From: Methanomassiliicoccus sp.
GTDB lineage: Archaea; Thermoplasmatota; Thermoplasmata; Methanomassiliicoccales; Methanomassiliicoccaceae
Direction of reading: 5' to 3'
Length of the DNA stretch: 40,243 nt
Assembly (NCBI GenBank): GCA_016109435.1
Contig: JAEILR010000012.1
Coordinates: forward strand, 1-40,243
Part shown: one piece after another, positions 8,090 through 17,092 of the stretch
How the letters are laid out: each line of letters starts with the position of its first letter
Position numbering within the stretch: position 1 is the stretch's first letter
Notes under the pieces: model-generated
What the model saw: only the letters and a program-made list of their open reading frames with translations
What the model was told of the DNA's origin: nothing
Database searches by the model: none
Position numbers and translations under genes: made by a program

Positions 8090-8605
8090 ATGGCGATAAC
8101 TGCCGGTTCGATTACTCCTTTAGTGCTGATCATAGGAGCATTGGCTGCTTTAGCGATAGCCATCATTGGTCGAAAGGGAAAGCTGGAGTTCAAGACGGAC
8201 ACCGAGTTCAACAAGAGACTGAGGATCGTTAGCGGCATTATCGGAATCGTGATGATCGCTTGGGCCTTCCTCATGGTCTACGAGGCCACGTGGACCGAGT
8301 TCCTGATGCTGCTGATGTTCATCATCCTAGGGCTAGGCCTCGTTCTTCCCATCCTGCCGAAGACCAACCTGGGATCGATCGTCGCGCTGATCATCGCCGC
8401 GATCGTGGGTATCATCATTTATCAAAACACCAGCATCAACATTTGGTTGGTCATCATCTCGGTGCTGATCGTCTTCTTCGCGTTCTTCCTGATATTCAGG
8501 GTGGTGGCCGCGTCCACCAAGTTGGTCGGCACGACCATCGGGTCCAGGTGGGTGCTCCTGGTCCTGGGCTCCGTCGCCCTGATCATAGGGATCTGGAAGT
8601 TCTGA
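8090..8605 (+). CDS. small multi-pass membrane protein
   Basis: About 171 residues, starting at ATG 8090 (MAITAGSITPLVL). A TTG two codons upstream is less likely given the leaderless promoter spacing. Hydrophobic helices lie near residues 8-27, 46-66, 70-87, 95-110, 115-137 and 148-168, with a short charged loop (GRKGKLEFKTDTEFNKRLR) after the first. Nothing identifies a substrate or cofactor. It is flanked by intergenic sequence and is probably monocistronic. The function is unknown. Confidence 0.75.
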   Translation: MAITAGSITPLVLIIGALAALAIAIIGRKGKLEFKTDTEFNKRLRIVSGIIGIVMIAWAFLMVYEATWTEFLMLLMFIILGLGLVLPILPKTNLGSIVALIIAAIVGIIIYQNTSINIWLVIISVLIVFFAFFLIFRVVAASTKLVGTTIGSRWVLLVLGSVALIIGIWKF

Positions 8606-9074
8606 TGGAGCCTGGATGAAACCCTTTCCCCTTCCCCCACCCATTTTTAACCCATGAGAGCCCCCGGCCTCGCCGGGCGGCAACGGTCCATCACCGATGC
8701 CCAAGACCCCCGAGAGTAACGGTTCTCGCCGACAGCGCGGGTACGGGACATGAAGCCAGAAGCGTCAATAATGGTGGATAAGACCGACCGGGGGAGACCG
8801 AGGTAGTGACCGAAGTCGATGGACCCTCAGGTTAGCTCCCCGGTAGGTCGAGGGCGGGAGCGGATCGGTGGTCATTCATCACGAACCTAGAGGAAGTTCT
8901 CCCGCTGCCTCGCCATATTATTCCATCCACCTGTTTATAATAATTTCCACCACCATATAATGTTGGGCCAGCACCGGAAGGCCGCTATCACGTTCCCGGA
9001 CCCCGGCCTAGTCCCGGCCGCCGGAAGGCTATGGCCAGACATCGGTTCGGACCGCGGGTGGCAGAAGCATAGCG
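8606..9074. other. gene-poor gap with possible structured RNA
   Basis: No convincing protein gene is visible in these 469 bases. A T-run at 8643-8647 may end the preceding transcript. GGTCCATC (8685-8692) and GATGGACC (8817-8824) are perfectly complementary 124 nt apart, with smaller hairpins between them such as GAGA...TCTC at 8712-8727. ATTATTATAAACAGG on the minus strand (about 8930-8944) could promote a leftward RNA. I could not assign it to RNase P, SRP or any other known RNA. Confidence 0.35.
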
Positions 9075-10769
9075 TCATCGTTCCTTGCCCGGACGGAAGA
9101 AGTAGTACATCACCGCGGCGATCCCGGCCAGAGCCGCGCCGCTCAGCCCCAGGAACAACAAGGCGTTCCCCTGGCCGGCGGACGGGTCATAGTTGATGTG
9201 GACCGGAAATCCGGATCGACGGCCTAGCGAGTCGACGGTTTCGACGAAGATGGTGTTCTTCCCCCGCTCCAGAGGTACGAACACCGAGAAGTGGCCCCAC
9301 TGGTCGGCGGTGGTACCCTTGTCCCCGACTGTCACGAACGAGTACGGCTCCACCGTACCGGCGATCTCGATATACGGCGTGGAAACGGTGCCGTTGATCC
9401 CATACGAATCAATGGTCAGCAACGCTCCCCCCCTGACCGTCCCGAGGTACTGGTCCACCCACATTCTGGACTCCCCAGTGTTGCCGATATCGGTCCGCGA
9501 GAACAGCAGCATATAGTCGGCCCTGGACGAGGCGAGTCCGATATACGGCAGGGGAGAGCCTCCTCCCACGGGGGCGATCTCCTCCGCGTCCGTCCAGTTG
9601 CCCCCGACCTCCTTCAAGGTATGGAACAGGCGGAAGGGGCCGGTGGAATCCGAGGGGGGCGCCTGGTAGACGATCATGATGTCACCGAGGGCGCTGGTGG
9701 CCAGTTCGAAGGTGCTGATCGAGCCTGCCGCTCCGGTGACCGGCGTCTTGAGCGCCCATCCCGTTCCGTTCTTCTCCGCCACCATCAGATGCTCTACCGC
9801 CCCTTCCTGCACCAGCACAGCGGTGGTGAAGTTGCCCGAGGCGCTCATGGCCGCCTGGGCCTGCAGGACCCGGCCGGTGTGGTTGACTATCTCCCTCGCC
9901 TCTGGCCACCAGCCACGGTCGGGAGACCTGGTCTCGATGATGACCCTCTCTGGATCCAAGCGCTCGTAGACCACCGTCAGCCTCCCGGCGGCATCCACCC
10001 CGATCAGAGGGTCGGTGGTTCCCGGACCGGCGATGGATATCGGCGCGGGGGACCAGTTAGCACCGGAATAATGCACTCCTTTTATCAGGTACCCGGCCTC
10101 AGCGCTCTGGCACCATACCACCCAGACCTCCCCTCGGCCATTGGACGCCGCGGTCAGAGAGACGAGTCGGTCGGTCATGTTGAACAGGACCGACGGCTGC
10201 GGATCGAAGCCCGCGTTGCTCCGGTAGTTCGTCAGCAGCAAACTGGTATCGTTGCCCTCCCGGGCGGAACAGACCACGATGAACTGGGTGACATTTCGGA
10301 CCACCGCCGTCGTACCGGTGATCTCGGCGTATGGACGGTCCGTCAGTGCGACAGGGGCGGTCCACGTGCCACCCGCCTTGCGAGCACAGCCAACCAGCTC
10401 CTGCTGACCGCCCACCGCACCAGTCCAAACGACCACCGCGTTGCCCTGGTCATCGATGGCCACCGAGGGCATGGAGATCGCCCCGTCGCGGTCCAGCACA
10501 ACAGGCGCGGACCATCCGTCCTGCGGATCATAGTACGAGGCGCGAACATGGATCACGTTGTTGAACACCCAACCCCATGCGGCGATCCCCCGTCCGAAGC
10601 TGTTGAACTCAAGGGCAGGGTTGATGGAGTAGGTCCGGGCGGAGAACTCCTCCATGGGCTCGGCGCCCTGCCAGGCGTCATAGTTCTGCGCCGACGCGGA
10701 CCCGGTGAACAGCGATGCGATGAACAGCCCGCACAGACCGATGGCGACCGCTCTTGATAGTATCCTCAA
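9075..10769 (-). CDS. secreted, membrane-anchored propeller-like surface protein
   Basis: The protein is 564 residues. An N-terminal signal peptide (LSRAVAIGLCGLFIASLFTGSASA) precedes a long extracellular region of repeated strands with alternating WSAPVVL, WTAPVAL and WSPAPIS elements, typical of six- or seven-bladed beta-propellers. Many N-x-S/T sequons are present. A compact Ig-like domain (GTVEPYSFVTVGDKGTT...FVPLERGKNTIFVETVD) follows, then one transmembrane helix near 535-557 and a short basic tail. It is probably anchored outside the cell by its C-terminus. No catalytic residues are evident; adhesion or S-layer association is a guess. The start is TTG 10769, supported by GGTGA seven bases upstream. 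Confidence 0.75.
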   Translation of the reverse strand: MRILSRAVAIGLCGLFIASLFTGSASAQNYDAWQGAEPMEEFSARTYSINPALEFNSFGRGIAAWGWVFNNVIHVRASYYDPQDGWSAPVVLDRDGAISMPSVAIDDQGNAVVVWTGAVGGQQELVGCARKAGGTWTAPVALTDRPYAEITGTTAVVRNVTQFIVVCSAREGNDTSLLLTNYRSNAGFDPQPSVLFNMTDRLVSLTAASNGRGEVWVVWCQSAEAGYLIKGVHYSGANWSPAPISIAGPGTTDPLIGVDAAGRLTVVYERLDPERVIIETRSPDRGWWPEAREIVNHTGRVLQAQAAMSASGNFTTAVLVQEGAVEHLMVAEKNGTGWALKTPVTGAAGSISTFELATSALGDIMIVYQAPPSDSTGPFRLFHTLKEVGGNWTDAEEIAPVGGGSPLPYIGLASSRADYMLLFSRTDIGNTGESRMWVDQYLGTVRGGALLTIDSYGINGTVSTPYIEIAGTVEPYSFVTVGDKGTTADQWGHFSVFVPLERGKNTIFVETVDSLGRRSGFPVHINYDPSAGQGNALLFLGLSGAALAGIAAVMYYFFRPGKER

Positions 10770-10952
10770 CCTGGCTCACCACCCTTTCCCTGAACGATGC
10801 ATGTTATGAGAACTGAACATTTGAAGATTGGGATGGCCGCCGGCATCACCGTCTCGAATGCGGGGAATCGCAGAATGGGCGGCGGCCAGGCTCGTTACCC
10901 GGCCCTTTTCCGTACGCTTCAATGAACAACCTAATCTACCTTTGGTCACGCT

Positions 10953-13364
10953 ATGTATATGAGGAAAGGAATGGAACAGGCCAACCGATTGGAGCGTGAT
11001 GGAGTCGACCAGCCGGACCTAATGACCGTTCTCTCCGGGACCACCAGTCACATCTACCTGGTGGACCGGAAAAGGCGAATTCGTTTTGCCAGTCCCAACG
11101 CCCTTAGGAGCATGGGCCTCACCGCCGTGGGCATCGAAGGCAAGAAGTTCCATGACCTGCCCCTTCCACCGGGGGCTGCGGAAGGGTACGAGGAGGCGGT
11201 CCTGAAGGCGTTCGAGAGCGAGAGCCCCCAGGAAGCCGTGTCCTCCTATCTGCTCCCCACCGGCCGCAAGTACTTCGTCTATGATGTGGTCCCGGTGCGG
11301 GACCAGAACGGCAATGTCGACGCGGTGGTCATCACCGCCAAGGACATCACCTCACAGAAGAACAACGAGATCCTGAGCGAGGTCCTGAACCGGGTGTACG
11401 CGGCCATCAATTCGACCATGAGCACGTCGGAGATCATGAAGCGGGTGATATCGGTGTCCTCATCGGTCATGGACAGCGAGGCCGTGGCGATCGTCAGGCG
11501 TGATGAGGAGGGATGGAAGCTGGAGTACGTCCATGGGGCCTTCTCCCCGGGCGCCGTCGGGGCCAGAATGACCGATGAGGAGATGCGGTCCAGTTTCTTC
11601 GAGCCGACGAGCTCGGTCACCTCGGTCCCCGACGTCCGGCAGGAAGCGGGGATAGACCAGGGGACGATGGACCGGTTGGGAGTGAGGTCGTTCATCAGCG
11701 TACCGCTCAAGGTCCGCTCCGAGATCATAGGGGTCCTGGCGTTCTCCTTCACTCGCCCTCGCAAGTTCTCCTCGGAGGAGATCGATTTCGCCGGAAAACT
11801 ATCTAATGCGGTGTCGCTGGCCCTGGAGAACTCAGAGCTGTATCGCCAGGAACGCGAGCGCCGCTTCCTCATGCAGACCGTCCTGGACGATGTCCCGGCG
11901 GCCATCATCGAGATCGACGGACGCGACCTGAGCATCAGGTGGAGCAACCGGTTCGCGGACCATTACAAGGTCGGCCCGTTCAAGGACGTTCCCACCGTGG
12001 GAATGAAACTGGAGGCCATCATACCGAACATGGAGAAGACCGGGGTGGCCGAGATGTTCAGGAACGTGGTCACCAGCGGCCGACCGTACTATGACAGCGA
12101 GTTCATGCTCACCGGGCTGGGCCCTGATGTCATATACTGGCGAGGGTCGGTGATTCCCTTGAGGGTAGAGGGACAGAAGGTCCCCGACCTTCTCATAATG
12201 GCCGTGGAGGTCACCGAGCAGGTCAGGGCCCGAAAGCGCGCCGACGTTCTGGTCCACGAGGCCTCGGAGGAGAGGGAACGGCTCGATACGATACTGGAGA
12301 CCCTGCCGGTGGGAGTGGCCTTGGTGGACCGCTCCGGCAGGATCGTGAGCATCAATACCGCGGGATCGAGGATCTGGGATCCCATCATTCCCTCGTTCCA
12401 GGCGCTTAAGGACCTGGAGAACGTCCAGGCCTGGTCCTTCGAAACCGGCAGCCCGATGAGGATGGACGACTGGGGCATGGTCAAGGCGGCCTATGGCGGC
12501 ACCACTACCATCAACGAGATGGTCGTTCTGAAGCGCTATGACGGCCGGGAGATGGTGATGATGATGTCCTCCTCCCCCATCCACGACAGCTCGAAAGGGG
12601 TGATCGGAGCGGTGGTCGTGGGCCAGGACCTGACCAACCACCTGCAGGTCCAGAGGGAGATGGTGGACTCCAAGGAACGCGCGGACATCTATATCGACCT
12701 GATGACCCACGACATCAACAACCTGATCGCCGCGGCGATGGGCTACCTCCAGCTGCTGCAGTCCATTAGCGAAATGGGAGACAAGGAGCGGGGATGGACG
12801 CGAGGGTCCCTGGGGGCCCTGGAGGAGTGCTCCCGGCTCATCGAGAACGTCCGCAGCCTGCAGGTCCTCGAATCGGGGGAGGAAACGCTCTCGATCATCG
12901 ATCTGGACGACGTGCTGCGCAAGGTGATCGCCGACCACGTCCCTCATCCCAGCCGGGACATCAGGATCGAGATGTCGTCCCGGGGCAGACACTGCATCCT
13001 GGCCGGCTCCCTGGTGAAGGAGGTGTTCTCAAATCTGGTGGATAACGCCATCACCCACTCCGAGGGCCAGCTGACCATCGGCATCACGGTGGTCTCGGTG
13101 TTCGAGACCGGGAAGGAGTACTATCGCATCGACATCGAGGACGATGGACCGGGCATCCTCGATAAGGCCAAGGAGAACATATTCACCCGGGCATGGCGGG
13201 GCCGGGCCAAGGCGGTAGGCAAGGGTCTGGGCCTGTTCCTGGTTCGCAGGCTGGTGGGGGACCTCGAGGGCCAGGTGTGGGTCGAGGACCGCGTACCAGG
13301 GTATCCGGAGAGGGGGGCCAGGTTCGTGGTGCTCCTTCCCGCGGTCAGCTGCAGGGAGGGGTGA
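10953..13364 (+). CDS. soluble PAS-GAF-PAS-PAS sensor histidine kinase
   Basis: The protein is 803 residues with no membrane segment. The order is a PAS domain (about 25-130), GAF (about 145-295), PAS (about 305-425), PAS (about 440-565), then the kinase core. The H-box is LMTHDINNLIAA with phospho-acceptor His586. The N-box is EVFSNLVDNAITH, followed by DDGPGI and GKGLGLFLVRRLV. It should autophosphorylate in response to a cytoplasmic signal, possibly redox or a small ligand through GAF/PAS. No separate response regulator is next to it, as is common for archaeal kinases. Upstream it faces the surface-protein gene across a 183-nt divergent gap. Confidence 0.9.
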   Translation: MYMRKGMEQANRLERDGVDQPDLMTVLSGTTSHIYLVDRKRRIRFASPNALRSMGLTAVGIEGKKFHDLPLPPGAAEGYEEAVLKAFESESPQEAVSSYLLPTGRKYFVYDVVPVRDQNGNVDAVVITAKDITSQKNNEILSEVLNRVYAAINSTMSTSEIMKRVISVSSSVMDSEAVAIVRRDEEGWKLEYVHGAFSPGAVGARMTDEEMRSSFFEPTSSVTSVPDVRQEAGIDQGTMDRLGVRSFISVPLKVRSEIIGVLAFSFTRPRKFSSEEIDFAGKLSNAVSLALENSELYRQERERRFLMQTVLDDVPAAIIEIDGRDLSIRWSNRFADHYKVGPFKDVPTVGMKLEAIIPNMEKTGVAEMFRNVVTSGRPYYDSEFMLTGLGPDVIYWRGSVIPLRVEGQKVPDLLIMAVEVTEQVRARKRADVLVHEASEERERLDTILETLPVGVALVDRSGRIVSINTAGSRIWDPIIPSFQALKDLENVQAWSFETGSPMRMDDWGMVKAAYGGTTTINEMVVLKRYDGREMVMMMSSSPIHDSSKGVIGAVVVGQDLTNHLQVQREMVDSKERADIYIDLMTHDINNLIAAAMGYLQLLQSISEMGDKERGWTRGSLGALEECSRLIENVRSLQVLESGEETLSIIDLDDVLRKVIADHVPHPSRDIRIEMSSRGRHCILAGSLVKEVFSNLVDNAITHSEGQLTIGITVVSVFETGKEYYRIDIEDDGPGILDKAKENIFTRAWRGRAKAVGKGLGLFLVRRLVGDLEGQVWVEDRVPGYPERGARFVVLLPAVSCREG

Positions 13365-13370
13365 CCGGCC

Positions 13371-13706
13371 CTACAGCCTTCCCTGCTCCACCGCGACCTT
13401 CGCCTTCTCCAGGGTCTCCACCAGCTTCTCCACCGTGGGTACACCCCCGAAGAGGGTGAGGCTGCTGTTGATGAACAGCGCGGGGGTAACCCCCTGACCA
13501 TACTTGGCGATCAGCGGCTTGATCGCCCCCAGGAACGCGTAGCGGGGGGACATCTGGGCCTCGGTGGCATGGACCAGGTCGATGTCCGCCTCGATGGCGG
13601 TCGCCGCCAGCGCCTCCTTGAGCCGCTCGGCGTACTGCTGATCGTACGGCGCGAGCTTGGGATTGCAGCATGCGAACGACAGGATGGTAAGGCGTAGCTT
13701 GTCCAT
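13371..13706 (-). CDS. thioredoxin-fold protein with vicinal cysteines (ArsD-like)
   Basis: I start this at ATG 13706 (MDKLRLTILSF), because GGAGGT lies six bases upstream; an upstream ATG at 13730 would place that ribosome site inside the gene. The 111-residue product has adjacent Cys13-Cys14 and the strand-helix order of a thioredoxin fold, with TPALFINSSLTLFGGVPT resembling the cis-Pro loop. Bacterial ArsD, a metallochaperone that passes As(III) to ArsA, also has vicinal cysteines near residues 12-13. The neighbour upstream is an ArsA-family ATPase, which supports a similar partnership. The sequence is otherwise divergent from ArsD. A thiol-disulfide role is the alternative. Confidence 0.65.
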   Translation of the reverse strand: MDKLRLTILSFACCNPKLAPYDQQYAERLKEALAATAIEADIDLVHATEAQMSPRYAFLGAIKPLIAKYGQGVTPALFINSSLTLFGGVPTVEKLVETLEKAKVAVEQGRL

Positions 13707-13832
13707 GTTGAGACCTCCAGGCGACGTCATGGGGACGTCTTGGCATCACCTAACGAGGTGGTCCGACTAATAGGTTTCCCATCGCCCCGGCCAGCTTCAT
13801 CGCGCTAGGGCGACTGCGCGGTCCCGCCGGGA

Positions 13833-14753
13833 TCATCCGTACAGGACCTTGCCCACCTTGCGAAGGCTGTCCACCCCGTAGATGTCCGTATCGAACAGCG
13901 GGACCTCCCGGCGGATCATTTCCGAGAACTTCTCCTCGATGATCGCCAGGTACTTGTCCTGGGTGGCCCGCCGCCGCTCCAGGAACCAGTTGCCCTGGAG
14001 CACTTCCCGGGGGATGACCTCATTGATGATGATCGAAGGGACCTTGATGCCGAAGGTTCCTAGGTCCTCGACCGCCCGCTCGGTCTCGTCCACCGGGAGC
14101 TTCTCCGGCAGCAGCACCAGGCTGAACGCCGAGGTTGTCTGGTCGGAAAGGGCCCGCACCGCCTGGTCGTACCTCTCCTTCTCCGCCCGGAGATCGTTGA
14201 TCATGTTCTCGTCGTAGATGAAGCCGAGGACCTCCGACAGTTCCTTGCGGCTCTCGATCTGGTTCGAGATGTAACCGGACCAGTCGAAGGGCATGCTCAG
14301 CTCCCTGAGGGTATGGCCGGTGGGAGCGGTGTCGAACACCACCTTGTCATGCTCGGTATCTCCCATATAGGACACGAACTGGTCGAAGGCGGCGATCTCC
14401 TCGGTGCACGGGGTGGACAGAAGCTCGGAGCCGAACAGCGTCGAGAATCCTTCCATCATGTCGTTCATGCGGCCCTGGAAGACCCCCATGGCCTTCTTGG
14501 GGTTGATGTTGACGCCGCAAAGGTTCTCCTGCCTATTGATGACGGTGAGGTCCGTTTCTCCGATGTCCTGCTCATAGATCGCCGACAGGGACACCGTTGG
14601 ATCCGTCGCGACGATGAGCGTTCTGTATCCCTGGTCCGCTAGCCAGGAGGCGGTCGCCGATGCCATGGTGGTCTTTCCCACCCCTCCCTTGCCGCCGAAG
14701 AACAGGAACTTCTTGCTCTCTACCAGACCTCTCATGGTGGACGGTTTCATCAT
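13833..14753 (-). CDS. ArsA/GET3-family ATPase
   Basis: The protein is 306 residues, one ATPase lobe. The deviant P-loop is GKGGVGKT (21-28), switch I is TDPTVSLSA (about 50-58), and switch II is DTAPTGHT (141-148) followed by LRELSMP. INEV near the nucleotide-base contact is as expected. Only two cysteines (C79, C116) are present, and there is no CxxC zinc pair of eukaryotic GET3. It could be an oxyanion-pump ATPase or a tail-anchored-protein chaperone. The vicinal-Cys partner downstream (127-nt gap) favours thiol or metalloid handling. No ArsB/Acr3 permease or ArsR is nearby. Confidence 0.85.
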   Translation of the reverse strand: MMKPSTMRGLVESKKFLFFGGKGGVGKTTMASATASWLADQGYRTLIVATDPTVSLSAIYEQDIGETDLTVINRQENLCGVNINPKKAMGVFQGRMNDMMEGFSTLFGSELLSTPCTEEIAAFDQFVSYMGDTEHDKVVFDTAPTGHTLRELSMPFDWSGYISNQIESRKELSEVLGFIYDENMINDLRAEKERYDQAVRALSDQTTSAFSLVLLPEKLPVDETERAVEDLGTFGIKVPSIIINEVIPREVLQGNWFLERRRATQDKYLAIIEEKFSEMIRREVPLFDTDIYGVDSLRKVGKVLYG

Positions 14754-15138
14754 GTATCCTCGTCCTTCGAATGACTCCGACCACTAATAGCCTTTCTACC
14801 GAGCGGAGGGGCGGAGGGCGGCCTGAGGTCGACAACACTATCTATTATCATTCCACTCAAGGATAATGGCCAGATATGGAGATGGATCATGGTCGGTTCG
14901 ATTATATTTTTATATGATTGTGCTTTTAGCGATATCACGTATCCGGGCCGTTTTATCGGTTAGGCCACGACCGGGTCTGTTTGGGCTGCGGGGACGGGGG
15001 CTTCTACCCCGCCCATGGGCAGCGTTGAAGGCCATGGATGGTCACCATGATGGTGCGTCCCGGGCCTGCGCCTCTCACCGTGAGCACTAGGAACGATCGA
15101 CATGAGCTTTGATATCACCAGGAGAAATCGGATCAACG
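14754..15138. promoter_or_regulatory. divergent intergenic region with a long structured leader for the antiporter
   Basis: These 385 bases separate the ATPase gene from the antiporter. TTTTTATATG (about 14906-14915) is a TATA candidate for the rightward gene and predicts a leader of about 200 nt. That leader is GC-rich and hairpin-prone: GCGGGG/CCCCGC (14988-14993 with 15007-15012), GCTGC/GCAGC (14985-14989 with 15019-15023), CACCATGATGGTG (15043-15055) and CTCAC-C-GTGAG (15074-15084). I do not recognise a known riboswitch. Confidence 0.45.
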
Positions 15139-16917
15139 ATGGCTGAAGAAACCCGAGTAGTGATCGACCTCGCCCTGCTACTTCTGATATCGGGCGGCCT
15201 GTCCCTCGTCTTCGCCAAGATCAAGATGCCCCCCATCATCGGCTATCTCGCCGCGGGCATCATCCTCGGACCTACGATGCTGCCGGCATTGTGGGTGGAG
15301 GGCAACACCGTCGAGATCCTCTCCAGCATTGGCATAGTGCTGCTCATGTTCTATATCGGCCTGGAGACCGACGTCCGCAAGCTGAGGGTCACCGGCTCGA
15401 AGCTGATGTTCATCGTCTGCCTGCAGATGCCCCTGGTGGTGGCCGCCGGTTACCTGGTAGGCGTGCTATTGGGCATGAACCCGATCCAGGCCATCTTCCT
15501 GGGGGCCATCATCTCCGGCACCAGCACGGCGGTGGTGGTGGGGGTTCTCAAGGAGACCAAGCACATCGACAGGGACATGGCCAAGTCCATAGTCACAATC
15601 ACCATCTTCGAGGACGTGGGCCAGGTGCTGATCCTGACGATGGCCGCACCCCTGCTGGCCGGGGACTCCCCGGCCCTCGGGTCGACGGTGAACATGGTCC
15701 TCGGTCTGATACTGTTCATCGGCCTGGCCATCGCCTTCGGCATGGTCCTGGTGCCCCGCATGCTGGATTACATCGGGAAGAGGTATTCCACGGAGATCCT
15801 TCTCATCGTGGCCGTGGGCCTGTGCTTCGCCCTCGCCGCCATCTCCCAGGAGATGGGCCTGTCCATCGCCATCGGGGCGTTCATCATGGGCATGATGATC
15901 TCCCTTTCCCGGTTCAGCCACAAGCTGACCCTGAGCGTGGAGCCGGTCAAGGACCTGTTCATGGCCGTGTTCTTCATCTCCATCGGGCTGCAGATCAGTC
16001 CCTTCCTCATCATCGACAACATCGTGCTGGCGGTGATCATCGCCGTCGTCTTCTTCATCAGCAAGATCACCACCATTTGGCTCGGCTGCTACATCGCCAA
16101 CATGACCGCCAGGGACAGCTTCCTGATCGCCACCAGCCTCATCGCCATGGGCGAGTTCGCGTTCATCATCGCCAAGGCCGCGTTCGATGCCGGCGTGGTG
16201 GGCGAGGACTATTATTCCGCGGTCATCGGGGCGGCCCTGATCACCATGGTGGCGATGCCCATCATCACCAAGAAGCAGCCCCAGCTGTTCGATGGCCTCG
16301 TACGCCTGGTGCCCAACAAGATACGGTGCTCCCTGTCCCGCATCGACGACGTGCACTCCGCGGCGTCCGCCAACACCAAGCGCTCCCACCCGGCCAGGTC
16401 GGAGATCAAGCGGCGGGTGTCGCTGCTGTTCGTGGACGTCATGGTCATCGTGGTGGTGATGTTCATGTTCACCGTGTTCGTGGACCTCGCCGATCCCTTC
16501 GCCAACACCGCCCACGTGTTCAACCTGTTGCCCCAGGAACTGATGCTGATGTTCCTGATCGTCATCATGGCCCCCATCATCTACAACATGTGGTCCAACG
16601 TGAAGAGCATCTCCAAGAACCTGACCACGCTGGTCATGGACTCCCCCAAGGAGACCAGGATGAGCGAGCGGACCATCTACCTCATATTCGCCAACATCGG
16701 GACGGTGGCCCTGATCCTCTTCGTCCTCATCATCGTCGTCCCCTTCCTGCCCGAGGTCGTGTTCGGCACGGTGTGGACCATCGCCGTAGCGGGGGCCGCG
16801 ATCATCATCATATACCTGTCGTGGGACACGGTGAAGCGTGGCTACGACAAGTTCTGCGAGATCATGACCGCGGACAAGGAGGAGGCGGAAGAGGATCTGG
16901 AGGAGGGGACGGACTGA
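15139..16917 (+). CDS. CPA2-family cation/proton antiporter
   Basis: The protein is about 592 residues from ATG 15139 (MAEETRVV); a TTG 30 nt upstream gives a poorer N-terminus. About 12 helices form the Na/H exchanger domain (residues 1-385), with PPIIGYLAAGIILGP, LMFYIGLETD, GTSTAVVV and the FEDVGQVL segment, which carries the acidic residue expected in the transport core. A second membrane region of four or five helices (about 430-580) replaces the TrkA-N domain usual in KefB/C relatives, and an acidic tail closes the protein. It should exchange Na+ or K+ for H+ across the cell membrane. The substrate ion cannot be read from the sequence. Confidence 0.88.
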   Translation: MAEETRVVIDLALLLLISGGLSLVFAKIKMPPIIGYLAAGIILGPTMLPALWVEGNTVEILSSIGIVLLMFYIGLETDVRKLRVTGSKLMFIVCLQMPLVVAAGYLVGVLLGMNPIQAIFLGAIISGTSTAVVVGVLKETKHIDRDMAKSIVTITIFEDVGQVLILTMAAPLLAGDSPALGSTVNMVLGLILFIGLAIAFGMVLVPRMLDYIGKRYSTEILLIVAVGLCFALAAISQEMGLSIAIGAFIMGMMISLSRFSHKLTLSVEPVKDLFMAVFFISIGLQISPFLIIDNIVLAVIIAVVFFISKITTIWLGCYIANMTARDSFLIATSLIAMGEFAFIIAKAAFDAGVVGEDYYSAVIGAALITMVAMPIITKKQPQLFDGLVRLVPNKIRCSLSRIDDVHSAASANTKRSHPARSEIKRRVSLLFVDVMVIVVVMFMFTVFVDLADPFANTAHVFNLLPQELMLMFLIVIMAPIIYNMWSNVKSISKNLTTLVMDSPKETRMSERTIYLIFANIGTVALILFVLIIVVPFLPEVVFGTVWTIAVAGAAIIIIYLSWDTVKRGYDKFCEIMTADKEEAEEDLEEGTD

Positions 16918-17043
16918 GCCCTCCGTTCCCGGCCGGCCCTCGCCCCCCTGCGACGGTAACGCCGGCGGCGGTACGGCCCGGGGGCACTGGTCATATGTCC
17001 CCTTAACCCTTCTCAATTTAGATAGTTGACAATCTGGCGGTAC

Positions 17044-17092
17044 TTATTATATTCTAATCCGTCAATGTGCCGCCATCACGGGAGGGGCGATA
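17044..17092 (+). promoter_or_regulatory. promoter and ribosome site of the REC-PAS kinase
   Basis: TTATTATATT (17044-17053) fits a TATA box about 25 nt before a start near 17075. GGAGGGG (17081-17087) precedes ATG 17093. Confidence 0.5.

Noticed and set aside
9291..10757. Long open frame of 488 codons on the plus strand opposite the surface-protein gene
   Set aside because: Arg/Gly/His/Pro-rich composition without any domain; the opposite strand has a signal peptide, sequons and a membrane anchor. It is a GC-driven shadow frame.
14866..15090. Possible 74-residue protein with one hydrophobic segment in the antiporter leader
   Set aside because: It overlaps the predicted promoter, has no ribosome site and becomes Arg/Gly-rich; better explained as leader DNA.
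15291..17006. Open frame of 571 codons overlapping the antiporter in another frame
   Set aside because: Extremely His/Arg/Gly/Asp-rich and repetitive, while the antiporter frame shows clear membrane helices and motifs.
17028..17053. TTGACA followed by TATTAT-like sequence resembling a bacterial sigma70 promoter
   Set aside because: The genome signals are archaeal; the AT box is better read as a TATA box with the correct distance to the start.
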